From IMG/VR virus record IMGVR_UViG_3300009506_000024, positions 1 to 63,899 of that record: a stretch of DNA of 63,899 bases; one strand, 5' to 3'. Below, in pieces: positions 53,184 to 61,327 of the stretch. Numbering within the stretch: position 1 is the first letter of the stretch; every line of letters starts with the position of its first letter. The notes beneath the pieces were generated by a model. It saw nothing but the letters and a program-made list of their open reading frames with translations, ran no database searches and was not told the DNA's origin. The position numbers and the translations under genes are program-made. This DNA is from a virus.

Positions 53184-54833
53184 ATGTCGGAGGGACAAAG
53201 GCGTGTGGAGCATCAGATGTTCGTACCAAACAAGTACCAGGAGGCCGTATTCAACAACGTTGAATGCCAGAATGACAACATCGTGGTGGTGGCCAGAGCC
53301 GGCACAGGCAAGACCACTACCATCCTGCAGGCGGTAGACCTTTTGGACCCCGATGAGGACGGCACTATCCTCATCACCGCCTTCAACAAGGCCATCCAGA
53401 AGGAGCTCGATTCGAGAGCTCCTTCCCACGTGGATGTCCGCACTCTCCACAGCCTGGGATATGGCTGTCTCAAGAGAGTGGAGAACTTCCAGGTCGACTC
53501 TGACCGAACAAAGAGGCTCATCAGGAAGCTGATAGGAGGAGCAGGGTTCGCTCCCGGGAGGCAGTCCGCTCTCACGCGCCTGGTGGGGCTGGCGAAGAAT
53601 ACTCTCACCATGGATGCCCCAGGGCTGCAGGCGTTGGCCTACGCGCACGGCATCGATGAGCCAGAGAATCCTGCCAAGTTGCTTGCAGAGCTCACCTTGG
53701 TGATTTTGGAAGCGTGCAAGAAAGACCTGGCGTACATCGACTTCGACGACATGATTTGGCTTCCTGCCGTGATGGACCTGAAGCCAAAGTGCTACGACAA
53801 CGTCTTCGTCGACGAAGCCCAAGATTTGAATGCGTGCCAGCGCTGGATGATTGAGGGCACGCTCAGGAGGGGTGGAAGAATCATCGCGGTTGGGGATGAC
53901 CGCCAAGCCATCTACAAATGGAGGGGCGCCGGTGGTGACGTCCTGACTGACATCCAGAACCAATTCAACGCCACCAAGCTCCCTCTCTCCCTCACCTATC
54001 GGTGCCCCAAGAAGGTTGTGGCTCTTGCCAAGCGCATTGTGCCTGACTTCGAGCCATTGCCAGACGCCCCAGAAGGAGAGGTCATCTACAAGAGCATGGA
54101 CGACATCTCGGTCGAAGCCACCCCAGGGGACTTGGTGCTCTCCAGGGTCAACGGTCCGCTCCTGTCCATTTGCTTGAGTCTGATTGAGAACGACGTGCCA
54201 GCGAAGGTGAGGGGCAAAGACATCGGGAAATCCCTCTCCGCTCTCGCGCGGAAGTCAAAGACGACTCTCACCAGTGAGCTAGCGTCATGGCTGAAGTCGT
54301 ACCGAGCTCGGGAGAAAGAGCGCCTGCTGCCCGATCATGAGGACGCCTTCTCCATCCTGCAGGACAAGATCTACTGCTTGGAGATCCTCCTGAGAAAGCA
54401 CACCACCGTGAACGAGCTGTGCCAGAAGATCGAAGAGGTCTTCTCTGACACCGACTCTACGGGCTACGTCTTGTGCTCCACGGTCCACAAGGCAAAGGGC
54501 ATGGAGCGACCGAGGGTGTGGGTGCTGGCAGACACCTTCCGGTTGGGCAGCAATCGAGAGGAGGACAACATCTACTACGTCGCTATCACCAGGGCGCAGA
54601 AGGTGCTCGTCTTTGTTGGAGGTGGAGCTCCAATCAAGTCTTCTGGCCGAGAAGCAGTTTCGGACAAGCTCGACGTGCTTGAGCAAGAGGTCGAAGACGT
54701 CGAGCTCGAGGACGACTACTGGGATGAAGACGAGGAAGATGACGTCCTTTGCCTTCCTCCTCATGAGGAAGATGAAGACGAGGAAGACGAGGACTGGGGA
54801 GATGACGAAGACGATGAAGACCTCGACTGGTAA
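53184..54833 (+). CDS. UvrD/Rep-type superfamily 1 DNA helicase with acidic tail
   Basis: 549 residues. Motif I is VVVARAGTGKTTTILQAV, Ia TAFNKAIQKEL, II FVDEAQDLN, III VGDDRQAIYKWRG, IV LTYRCPKKVVAL and VI YYVAITRAQKVLVF. It unwinds DNA, 3' to 5' by family. The last 40 residues are almost wholly Asp/Glu (HEEDEDEEDEDWGDDEDDED), like a tail that binds partner proteins or mimics DNA. A later in-frame ATG at 53217 after GGAG is also possible. Confidence 0.9.
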   Translation: MSEGQRRVEHQMFVPNKYQEAVFNNVECQNDNIVVVARAGTGKTTTILQAVDLLDPDEDGTILITAFNKAIQKELDSRAPSHVDVRTLHSLGYGCLKRVENFQVDSDRTKRLIRKLIGGAGFAPGRQSALTRLVGLAKNTLTMDAPGLQALAYAHGIDEPENPAKLLAELTLVILEACKKDLAYIDFDDMIWLPAVMDLKPKCYDNVFVDEAQDLNACQRWMIEGTLRRGGRIIAVGDDRQAIYKWRGAGGDVLTDIQNQFNATKLPLSLTYRCPKKVVALAKRIVPDFEPLPDAPEGEVIYKSMDDISVEATPGDLVLSRVNGPLLSICLSLIENDVPAKVRGKDIGKSLSALARKSKTTLTSELASWLKSYRAREKERLLPDHEDAFSILQDKIYCLEILLRKHTTVNELCQKIEEVFSDTDSTGYVLCSTVHKAKGMERPRVWVLADTFRLGSNREEDNIYYVAITRAQKVLVFVGGGAPIKSSGREAVSDKLDVLEQEVEDVELEDDYWDEDEEDDVLCLPPHEEDEDEEDEDWGDDEDDEDLDW

Positions 54834-54850
54834 TCTATGGGAGGTGCCTG

Positions 54851-55225
54851 ATGTACGAGGCTGAAGCAAAAGAGGGGAGGGGCATTCCCCACCCCTGGAA
54901 ATGCAAAGAAGACGTCCCAGAGTCTATCTGGAACGGCTTCAAATGGTGCTACCCGCGCTACGACGACGAGCAGTACCTCAGGGTGCTCAACGACAAGTAC
55001 TACTGGTACTGGGTTCGGAGAGATGAGGAGCGTCGCGAGGAGAAAGCGGCCAAGCGGTTGGGAGGGGTTCCCCGAGCATCCTGCTTTGTCTGCGAGACGA
55101 AAATCAGCGAGGACCAGCTCGAGCGGGTTGGTCGTCTCTGCGCCCATCACGAGAACGAGCTCAGGCGTCAGGGGACTATGAAGGTCCACGGCATCGAGCT
55201 TCACTACACGGGAGACCATCAATGA
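54851..55225 (+). CDS. Hypothetical protein with Cys/His site
   Basis: 124 residues. The aromatic-rich middle (YLRVLNDKYYWYWVRRDEER) is followed by CFVCETK and LCAHHENEL, a likely zinc knuckle. The stop overlaps the ThyX start (ATGA). Family not recognised. Confidence 0.6.
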   Translation: MYEAEAKEGRGIPHPWKCKEDVPESIWNGFKWCYPRYDDEQYLRVLNDKYYWYWVRRDEERREEKAAKRLGGVPRASCFVCETKISEDQLERVGRLCAHHENELRRQGTMKVHGIELHYTGDHQ

Positions 55226-55866
55226 GATTGGTAGCAGCGAGGTTCAACATCGAGTCACCCATTGACGGAGTGCAGATGTTGAAGAACATCGAGGAGGCTG
55301 GGCGCATCTGCTACCAGTCGACTCACAAGATCACGGAGGACAGCTACAAAGACTTCGTGAAGAACCTGCTCAAGCGAGGCCACCTTTCCGTGGTCGAGCA
55401 CGAGTACGTTCGCGTCCGGTTCGTCGTGGACCGAGGAGTGACTCACGAGATCGTGCGCCACCGGCTGGCCAGCTACAGCCAGGAGAGCACGCGCTTCTGC
55501 AACTACTCCAAAGAGGTCTTTGGCGAGGAGATTGCTGTCATCGACATCACTCCCTTCATGGATGAGTTGCAGGCGTCCATCTGGGACGAGGCTATGAAGT
55601 CAGCCGAGAAGTACTACTTCATGCTCCTCAAAGCCAAAGCGAAGCCCGAGATCGCCCGGTCGGTGCTGCCCAACAGCCTGAAGACCGAGATCGTGATGAC
55701 TTGCAACCTGCGTGAGTGGATGCACTTCTTCACGATGCGCGCGGCCAGGCCTGCTCATCCGCAGATGAGGCAAGTGGCCTGCCCCCTGCTCCTCGAGTTC
55801 AGGCGTCGCATCCCAGTCCTCTTCGATCAAGTTGGAGACCCCAACTGTGAAGACAGGGGGCTATGA
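55222..55866 (+). CDS. thyX: Flavin-dependent thymidylate synthase
   Basis: 214 residues. The ThyX signature RHRLASYSQESTRF (from residue 79) matches RHRxxSxxxxS. ISVxEH-like substrate residues occur in GHLSVVEHEYVRVRFVVDRG. The C-terminal MTCNLREWMHFFTMR, then RPAHPQMRQVACPLL, also fits. It converts dUMP to dTMP using FAD and methylene-tetrahydrofolate. Together with tmk and the deoxynucleoside kinase it builds the phage dTTP supply. It overlaps its neighbours at both ends. Confidence 0.95.
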   Translation: MRLVAARFNIESPIDGVQMLKNIEEAGRICYQSTHKITEDSYKDFVKNLLKRGHLSVVEHEYVRVRFVVDRGVTHEIVRHRLASYSQESTRFCNYSKEVFGEEIAVIDITPFMDELQASIWDEAMKSAEKYYFMLLKAKAKPEIARSVLPNSLKTEIVMTCNLREWMHFFTMRAARPAHPQMRQVACPLLLEFRRRIPVLFDQVGDPNCEDRGL

Positions 55867-56066
55867 TGACTCTTCGGTACGCTATCGACATTCCGAACAG
55901 CCTCGACCCAGAAGACTGTTGGACGAACTACGGCTACTACGAGACTCACGAGGAGGCACTCAAACTCGCACAGCACATGTTTGGGGCTGACGAGGAGGGG
56001 CGCATCCAGATCGTGAATGAGCTGCCTCCCGACGAGGATGAGGACGAATGCGAATCGGACTCATAG
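55863..56066 (+). CDS. Small acidic hypothetical protein
   Basis: 67 residues, overlapping ThyX by four bases. The sequence (YAIDIPNSLDPEDCWTNYGY, then LPPDEDEDECESDS) is coherent with an acidic end. No family recognised. The next gene starts within its last 19 bases. Confidence 0.55.
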   Translation: MMTLRYAIDIPNSLDPEDCWTNYGYYETHEEALKLAQHMFGADEEGRIQIVNELPPDEDEDECESDS

Positions 56067-56527
56067 CCTGTTCGAAAACGAAGTTGGACCACCCGGCGCC
56101 GGCGCAGGATCTCTACACCGGCCCGGTGTTCCAGCTCGCCAAAAAGTGGATCACCAAGCGAGCGCCAGCAGGCGTGCTCAATAGGTGTGATGAGTGGGGC
56201 ATCCTGTCTGCCAGGTACGGTCTAGTGATGCCCGACCAAGTGATTGAGCCCTACGACCTTTGCCTTCGTGACCTTCCCCTTTTGCAGCGGCAACGCTGGG
56301 CGGACATGGTTCACGAGCAGCTCGTGGACAGGTGGAGCGAGCAGGCCATCTATCTCATCCTGGCAGGCGCTGAGTACAGGGCTGCCGTCAAGAACATGCC
56401 CATGGTAGAAGACGTCATCGAGTGCTGGACGCAGTGGCGAATCGACCGTGGGATGACTCGTCGAAGGGCCGCCATCAGCATTGGGGTACTCAAGAAGCTC
56501 TTGAAAGAAGACACGGGGTACTACTGA
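56048..56527 (+). CDS. DUF6884-like protein
   Basis: 159 residues. IGLIACSKTKLDHPAPAQDL, then YTGPVFQLAKKW and WGILSARYGLVMPDQVIEPY fit the DUF6884 pattern ('xxxSCxKxK...DLYxxxxF...LSAxxGLxxPxxxIxPY'). Members are related to the tRNA-guanine transglycosylase/DpdA-like group and occur in phages. No activity is proven for the family. Both neighbours overlap it. Confidence 0.65.
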   Translation: MRIGLIACSKTKLDHPAPAQDLYTGPVFQLAKKWITKRAPAGVLNRCDEWGILSARYGLVMPDQVIEPYDLCLRDLPLLQRQRWADMVHEQLVDRWSEQAIYLILAGAEYRAAVKNMPMVEDVIECWTQWRIDRGMTRRRAAISIGVLKKLLKEDTGYY

Positions 56528-56760
56528 TGACGACGAAAGAAGAGTTGATGGCCATCCGGTACGATATTCGAATCGACCGGACTGGCCTTTCACCAGGGCA
56601 CGAGCTCGAGCTCGAGTGTGGACCACCGACTCCGTTCCCGTTGCCCAAGAATCCAACATTTCCATTTCATCCGGAGGAAGCAGATGACTGTAGGAGAGCT
56701 CTTGCAGCAGCTAGAGAACGAGGACCCAGAGAGCCTGGTGGTGATGGCGAAGGACAGTGA
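56527..56760 (+). CDS. Small Pro-rich hypothetical protein
   Basis: 77 residues from the ATG overlapping the previous stop. The N-terminal YDIRIDRTGLSPGHELELEC is coherent. The last 25 residues overlap the next gene in another frame. Function unknown. Confidence 0.5.
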   Translation: MTTKEELMAIRYDIRIDRTGLSPGHELELECGPPTPFPLPKNPTFPFHPEEADDCRRALAAARERGPREPGGDGEGQ

Positions 56761-56935
56761 GGGCAACAGCTACTCACCCCTGTCCAGCTTTTGGACTGGA
56801 GCGTACAAGGCCGACAGCACTTGGTCCGGAGAGGTGGGCTTCTCTGAGCTCACTCCCGAGCTCGAGGAGGCTGGATACGATGAGGAAGACATCATCGAGG
56901 GAGTGAAGGCTGTCATCCTCTGCCCGACCAACTGA
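56684..56935 (+). CDS. Small acidic hypothetical protein
   Basis: 83 residues from the ATG at 56684, which follows GGAGGAAGCAG. The sequence (MTVGELLQQLENEDPESLVV, then DSEGNSYSPLSSFWTGAYK) is common among small phage proteins of unknown role. The stop abuts the next gene. Confidence 0.6.
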   Translation: MTVGELLQQLENEDPESLVVMAKDSEGNSYSPLSSFWTGAYKADSTWSGEVGFSELTPELEEAGYDEEDIIEGVKAVILCPTN

Positions 56936-57246
56936 TGACGAAGAAAGTTTCGACCACGGTCTACGTAGACCCCCAGCAGAAAGCAGGCCTGGAGGCTCTG
57001 AAGAATGTCATGGGGGTCTCGGAGGCCGAGCTCATACGACAAGGGATCGACATGGTGATCGAGAAGGAAGAACGCAAAGTTCGAGCCATCAACTGGAAGA
57101 CGTACGAATCCTACGTCGATGACTGGGAGGACCACGGCACTCACTGGGTTGGGTTCCTCACCGACGATCAGGGCAACCGCCACGCAGTGGGGTTCATCAA
57201 CAAGAAGGCAGTGGAGAAGCTGAAGCTACTGAGGGAGCGAAAATGA
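56935..57246 (+). CDS. Ribbon-helix-helix protein
   Basis: 103 residues. The first 45 residues, with VSTTVYVDPQQKAGLEALKN and VSEAELIRQGIDMVIEKEE, form an RHH fold. The C-terminal part is beta/aromatic-rich (HWVGFLTDDQGNRHAVGF). It probably binds DNA as a dimer and may regulate neighbouring genes. It overlaps genes on both sides. Confidence 0.65.
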   Translation: MTKKVSTTVYVDPQQKAGLEALKNVMGVSEAELIRQGIDMVIEKEERKVRAINWKTYESYVDDWEDHGTHWVGFLTDDQGNRHAVGFINKKAVEKLKLLRERK

Positions 57247-57449
57247 GACCGCCTATGAGCATCTGGGTGCTTCTCGACCGCTCCAATGGTGGAGCGTGCT
57301 ACGACAAGGAGAGCCACAACTACACGTTTTGGTTTTTCACGAGACAGGCTGCCAGAGACTTTTTGGCAGATCACAACGAGAGGAAGTCCAAGGGGGCTAA
57401 CCTCTCAGATTTGGTTGGGCCGTACCTTTATCGGCTCACCGGAAAGTGA
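57243..57449 (+). CDS. Small hypothetical protein
   Basis: 68 residues, overlapping the RHH gene by four bases. Aromatic-rich (YTFWFFTRQAARDFLADHNE). No family recognised; part of the same polycistron. Confidence 0.5.
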   Translation: MRPPMSIWVLLDRSNGGACYDKESHNYTFWFFTRQAARDFLADHNERKSKGANLSDLVGPYLYRLTGK

Positions 57450-57462
57450 CATGGAGGCAGGA

Positions 57463-58098
57463 ATGGAATGGTACGAATGGGTCATTCTGCTGGCGGGCAT
57501 CAACTGGGGTGCCCCGCTACTGACGTGGGTCTATCCACTCGTGATGTGGCTCATCTTTCGAGACTTCAAGTTCGAAGGCTTCTACGGGCCCTTTGCCAAG
57601 TTCCGGTTGTTGGGGGACGAGAGGGTCTACTGGAACGACCCAGACGATGGCAAGTGCTCAGGAGAGTACATCATTGCGGGGCAGGGGCCTGACGATGGCT
57701 ACTTCCTCAAGAATGAGGCGGGCAGCGAGGTGGAAGTACTGGCCTCCGAGCTCGACTTTATGGAGCCCTGGCACGTCAAGTGGTGGAGAGATTGGGGAGG
57801 CGTCGGCCTCTACTGGTTCATGTGCTACCGAGATCGGCCAGCGAAGTGGGACGACGAGTGGGTAGGCCGAACGGTGGTGCATGAGGGCACGCACAACATT
57901 CAGACGGCAATCTTGGGTCTGATGAAGCTCGTGCTCGACGTCATCTTCATGGTGTTCATCTTCGTGTTCATGCGAAGCAAACACCCCTACCTGGACAACC
58001 CGTTTGAGCGGCAAGCTCGCCGGCGAGCAGGTCAGCAGGTAGATGTTCCCAAGGAGGACTGGCCCCAGGGCCCCAGCGACAGATGGCCATGGTGGTGA
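57463..58098 (+). CDS. Membrane protein with HExxH metallopeptidase motif
   Basis: 211 residues from the ATG at 57463, preceded by GGAGG; an ATG at 57451 is possible. An N-terminal hydrophobic segment (WVILLAGINWGAPLLTWVYP) and a C-terminal one (LMKLVLDVIFMVFIFVFM) suggest two membrane helices. Between them VVHEGTHNIQTAIL holds HEGTH, a zinc-metallopeptidase HExxH motif followed by Q as in 'HExxHxxQ' families. A membrane-bound protease is likely, with unknown substrate. Confidence 0.6.
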   Translation: MEWYEWVILLAGINWGAPLLTWVYPLVMWLIFRDFKFEGFYGPFAKFRLLGDERVYWNDPDDGKCSGEYIIAGQGPDDGYFLKNEAGSEVEVLASELDFMEPWHVKWWRDWGGVGLYWFMCYRDRPAKWDDEWVGRTVVHEGTHNIQTAILGLMKLVLDVIFMVFIFVFMRSKHPYLDNPFERQARRRAGQQVDVPKEDWPQGPSDRWPWW

Positions 58099-58099
58099 G

Positions 58100-58264
58100 A
58101 TGAAGCAAGAGACAGCCGAGAAGTTGGTGAACCACGGTCGTGAATGCGGAAGCAAGGAGTTCATTCGCAAAGACGGCCATGGAGAAGTGTTCTACGTCTG
58201 CTGCAAATGCGGTCTCGTAGAACGGGAGGTCGAAGAGAAACCTGTCAAGAAAGAAGCTGCCTAG
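58100..58264 (+). CDS. Small zinc-ribbon protein
   Basis: 54 residues from ATG 58100. CCKCG preceded by a Cys 19 residues before, plus His near the start, suggests a zinc ribbon. The tail is charged (EREVEEKPVKKEAA). Function unknown. Confidence 0.5.
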   Translation: MKQETAEKLVNHGRECGSKEFIRKDGHGEVFYVCCKCGLVEREVEEKPVKKEAA

Positions 58265-58300
58265 CAGGCCGTCTCGTGATAGGGCTTTCGACCGAATGTG

Positions 58301-58504
58301 ATGGAAAAGATAAACGGCAAACCGGTCCTCTACAAATGCCCGTACTGCGTGAAGGGGCGATTCACGGAAGATGACGGTTGGGATGTGGCCGTGAAGCATG
58401 TGAGGAGTCATCAGAGTGGAACCCGTCGTCGTACTCGCAAGCGTAGGGACGTGCCTCCTACTATGGAGGATCTGGATCTTCTGGAGGAAGCGTCACTGGG
58501 CTAA
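58301..58504 (+). CDS. Small C2H2-like zinc protein
   Basis: 67 residues from ATG 58301; a GTG at 58298 is possible. CPYCVKGRF then VKHVRSH is a C2H2-like pattern. A basic Arg/Lys run (RRRTRKRRD) follows, with an acidic end. Probably nucleic-acid binding; precedes a terminator. Confidence 0.55.
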   Translation: MEKINGKPVLYKCPYCVKGRFTEDDGWDVAVKHVRSHQSGTRRRTRKRRDVPPTMEDLDLLEEASLG

Positions 58505-58551
58505 AATGAAGAAGAATCAGAGCACTTGGCTGGACTGATGTCCGGCCAGTC

Positions 58552-58579
58552 GAAGGCCCTCTGATGGGGGCCTTCTTTT
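58552..58579 (+). terminator. Rho-independent terminator
   Basis: GAAGGCCC pairs with GGGGCCTTC across a short loop and is followed by TTTT. It ends the thyX-to-zinc-protein transcript. Confidence 0.8.
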
Positions 58580-58594
58580 AGCCCGGAGGTAGCC

Positions 58595-59125
58595 ATGACC
58601 GACATCGAAGAAAAACCCACTGAGGCTCAGGAAGAGAAGCCGAAGAAAGCGAGCCACCTCCGCAAGCACGGGGGGAACTACGCCAAACTGATTGCAGCCA
58701 TCTCGGCGCTCACCGCCGCAATCAATGGGTACCTCGACCTCGCCAAGAAGAACGAGCTCGTCTACCAAGCCCTGGCTAGCAAAGTGAACCACATGTCCAC
58801 GGAGCTGGCAGAGGTCAGAGGGCAGAACGAGGTCTTGATGATGTTCGTCAAGGCCAAGCTCGGCGCAGAGTCTGACGAGTTCGAAGCCATGGAAGAGGCT
58901 GCCGTAGAGGAAGCTCCTCCTGTGAGCTCGTTGGGAGTGGCCGCCGGGGCAACCCCAGAGGCGGACGTGGCAGTGACGGCTGTAGCAGATGAGGAGCCCC
59001 CAGCGGCTGCTCTTGCAAAGCCCCCAAAGGCCGAGAAGAGGGTAGCGGTGCAAGCGTACCAACAGCTTCCTGACGACCTGGCAGACCTGGTCCAGGTACA
59101 AGAGCAGTTGAAGGCAGCAAAATGA
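58595..59125 (+). CDS. Coiled-coil protein with Ala/Pro-rich tail
   Basis: 176 residues, GGAGG upstream. A short hydrophobic helix (YAKLIAAISALTAAINGYLD) is followed by a coiled coil (LASKVNHMSTELAEVRGQNE) and an Ala/Pro/Glu-rich disordered tail. It could be a membrane-associated structural or lysis-accessory protein; no family recognised. A possible small gene overlaps its stop. Confidence 0.55.
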   Translation: MTDIEEKPTEAQEEKPKKASHLRKHGGNYAKLIAAISALTAAINGYLDLAKKNELVYQALASKVNHMSTELAEVRGQNEVLMMFVKAKLGAESDEFEAMEEAAVEEAPPVSSLGVAAGATPEADVAVTAVADEEPPAAALAKPPKAEKRVAVQAYQQLPDDLADLVQVQEQLKAAK

Positions 59126-59337
59126 CAGAAGAGGAACAGAGGACGATCACCCAGGTCTTTTGGCCTTGGGTGTTGGAGGAAGACCATGGTTCTACCAGCA
59201 GCGGAAGAGGGCCGAAGCCTGACGAAGGAAGACCTGGAGTTGAGCCTCTACACCTACCGAGCGAACGTTCTGAGGGTAGTGGACGGGGACACCATCGATT
59301 TGGACATCGACATGGGTCTCGACACTCACCGTCATGA
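59122..59337 (+). CDS. Possible small protein overlapping the SNase gene
   Basis: 71 residues starting at an ATGA overlap. Only the first 20 residues (TEEEQRTITQVFWPWVLEED) precede the next gene; the rest is in another frame of it and looks unselected. It may be a short leader-like gene; low confidence. Confidence 0.3.
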   Translation: MTEEEQRTITQVFWPWVLEEDHGSTSSGRGPKPDEGRPGVEPLHLPSERSEGSGRGHHRFGHRHGSRHSPS

Positions 59338-59599
59338 GCGTATACGCCTTTACGGCATCGACACCCCTGAGACCTATGGGGTCAAGAAAGACTCAGAGGA
59401 GTACCAGGCCGGGATGAGGGCCAAGCAACGAGTGGCTGACCTCATCGCCGCGCGGGAGGTCTGGGTGGAGACCCACAAAGACAAGACCGGGAAGTATGGC
59501 CGGTACCTTGCCACCATCTGGGTCGTGATCGATGATTCCCTGAAGAACGTCAACGAGCTCCTCCTCGAGGAGGGTCTCGCAGAAGCAAGGAGCTACTGA
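59186..59599 (+). CDS. Thermonuclease (SNase-like) protein
   Basis: 137 residues. The SNase signatures are present: RVVDGDTIDLDIDMGL (metal-binding Asp), IRLYGIDTPE (catalytic Arg and Asp) and KTGKYGRYLATIW with the second Arg. It would degrade host nucleic acid or trim DNA. No signal peptide is seen, so it is probably cytoplasmic. It overlaps the next gene by one base. Confidence 0.88.
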   Translation: MVLPAAEEGRSLTKEDLELSLYTYRANVLRVVDGDTIDLDIDMGLDTHRHERIRLYGIDTPETYGVKKDSEEYQAGMRAKQRVADLIAAREVWVETHKDKTGKYGRYLATIWVVIDDSLKNVNELLLEEGLAEARSY

Positions 59600-59847
59600 T
59601 GGCAAAGCAAGTAGGAGCACCTACCGATTGGCAAAAGCAGGTGATGGAAGCCTTGGCTGAGATGAAGAAGGGAGATCCGACAAAGGCCGTGTTCGGGTTG
59701 TCTCTCCCATCTTCTTGGAAGGGGGAGCTCGCGAAGTACGCCATGAACGGGGATTTGCGGAGGATGTTCCACGTCAAGGCTATCACGTTTGAGGGAGCCA
59801 AGATCTCTCGACTGGAGCCGCCCAAGCAGGTAGAAGCTGAATCATGA
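59599..59847 (+). CDS. Small hypothetical protein before the FtsZ-like gene
   Basis: 82 residues. The sequence (TDWQKQVMEALAEMKKGDPT, then HVKAITFEGAKISRLEP) is compact. It is translationally coupled to the gene for the tubulin-like protein (ATGA overlap), which suggests a linked role. Function unknown. Confidence 0.55.
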   Translation: MAKQVGAPTDWQKQVMEALAEMKKGDPTKAVFGLSLPSSWKGELAKYAMNGDLRRMFHVKAITFEGAKISRLEPPKQVEAES

Positions 59848-61079
59848 GCGAAGACACACCTGAGAAAGGGAGACCAATGACCAACAAGCCTTCAATCAAG
59901 CAGCCGACGATTCTTCGGCCGCCCGACAAGGGTCCAAAGGACAACTCCATCGACCTTCCGGTCATGGACAGCTACGACTACCAGCCCCAAGTTGACGTCC
60001 CCGAAGAGCCGAAGGCCACGGCCCTCGAGGACGAGTTCGAGTGCGCTGTGAAGATGGCGTTTGTGGGTGCTGGCCAAGGTGGGGGCCGTATTGCCCAGGC
60101 CTTCTGGGATCTCGGGTACCGGAAGGTCATCGCAGTGAACACCACGGAGCAAGACCTCGAGCCCCTGGACATGGAAGAGAGCCACAAGCTGCTCATCGGC
60201 AACGACCGTGGCGGTGCCGGCAAAGACCCCGAGCAGGGCAGGCTCGCCGCTGAAGAATCCTTTGAGGACCTGATGGACCTCATGATGCGCAAGTTCGGTG
60301 AGGGCGTGGAAATGCTCTACGTCTGCGTCGGCGCTGGCGGTGGTTCGGGCACTGGGTCGTGGCCTGTGGTAATGAAGGCGCTCCGCGAGTACGCCAAGAG
60401 CACCAACATCGAGAAGCCCATCTACAAGCACTTGGGTGTCATCATGACTCTGCCCAAGCGGTCTGAGGGTTCTCGTGTGCAGAGGAATGCCTTGGCTGCT
60501 GTCGAGCACGCCCTCGACCAGGTGCAGAAGGGCAACATCAGCTCTCTTGTCCTGGTTGACAACGCGCGGATCCACGAACTCTACCCGAGGCTACCAGTCA
60601 AGCAGTTCTGGACGGTAGCCAACCGAAACTTCGCTGGCGTGCTCCACACGTTCAATCTCTTGGCTGCTCGCAACAGTGAGTACAACACCTTCGACCGAGC
60701 GGATCTCCGCTCTGTCATCCAAGAAGGCATCATGATCTTCGGGACCACCACCGTCCACGAATGGATGGGCAAGGAAGACATCTCGAAGGCCGTGCGCCAG
60801 AATCTCAAGGGCACTCTGCTCGCAGAAGGATTTGACCTTGCCCTGGCTACGGTCGCCGGAGCCATTGTTGTGGCCCACGACGACGTGCTGAGCGAGATCC
60901 CGATGGAGAACATCGACTACGCCTTCAACTCTCTGGGTCGGGCCCTCGGCAATGAGGGCGTAACGCTCCACAATGGAATCTATGAAGGGGCGGCTGAGGG
61001 TATGCGGGTCTTCACCATCGTCGGAGGCCTTCACCCACCTCAAGAACGCATTGACGAGCTAAAGGAGTTGACGTCATGA
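59844..61079 (+). CDS. FtsZ/TubZ-like tubulin GTPase
   Basis: 411 residues. FVGAGQGGGRIAQAFWDLGY is the T1-type start, VIAVNTTEQDLEPL the T2-like part, and GNDRGGAGKDPEQGRLAAEE resembles FtsZ 'RGxGAGxxPExGRxAAEE'. CVGAGGGSGTGSWPVVMKAL holds the tubulin signature GGGSGTG (about 165-172). TFDRADLRSVIQEG resembles the FtsZ T7 loop (DxxD). The polar N-terminal 60 residues and short C-terminus differ from bacterial FtsZ. A later ATG at 59877 is possible. It may form filaments that place phage DNA, as PhuZ and TubZ do, or interfere with host FtsZ. Confidence 0.85.
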   Translation: MSEDTPEKGRPMTNKPSIKQPTILRPPDKGPKDNSIDLPVMDSYDYQPQVDVPEEPKATALEDEFECAVKMAFVGAGQGGGRIAQAFWDLGYRKVIAVNTTEQDLEPLDMEESHKLLIGNDRGGAGKDPEQGRLAAEESFEDLMDLMMRKFGEGVEMLYVCVGAGGGSGTGSWPVVMKALREYAKSTNIEKPIYKHLGVIMTLPKRSEGSRVQRNALAAVEHALDQVQKGNISSLVLVDNARIHELYPRLPVKQFWTVANRNFAGVLHTFNLLAARNSEYNTFDRADLRSVIQEGIMIFGTTTVHEWMGKEDISKAVRQNLKGTLLAEGFDLALATVAGAIVVAHDDVLSEIPMENIDYAFNSLGRALGNEGVTLHNGIYEGAAEGMRVFTIVGGLHPPQERIDELKELTS

Positions 61080-61327
61080 AGGCAGGGGTCATCAAAAAGC
61101 AGCTTCCTCCTCCTACGGTGAGGACAGAGCTGGACTTCGAAACTGGAGAGCATCGACAGGTTGAAGAGGACCCATCCTTGTCGTTCCCGTATCGGGTATA
61201 CATGCACGGCAAGGGCCCGCTGTACTTCGAGTCCACCTCTCAGTTTGCTACTGAGGAGGATGCGAAGCGGGCAGCGAAAGAGTTCCTCGAGGATGCCTTG
61301 AAGACGCTCAGTGAGCTGAAGGGGTAA
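61076..61327 (+). CDS. Small hypothetical protein
   Basis: 83 residues, overlapping the FtsZ-like stop. Compact alpha/beta sequence (LDFETGEHRQVEEDPSLSFP, then TEEDAKRAAKEFLEDALKTL). It is followed by a terminator. Function unknown; its pairing with the tubulin gene suggests a partner or regulator. Confidence 0.55.
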   Translation: MKAGVIKKQLPPPTVRTELDFETGEHRQVEEDPSLSFPYRVYMHGKGPLYFESTSQFATEEDAKRAAKEFLEDALKTLSELKG

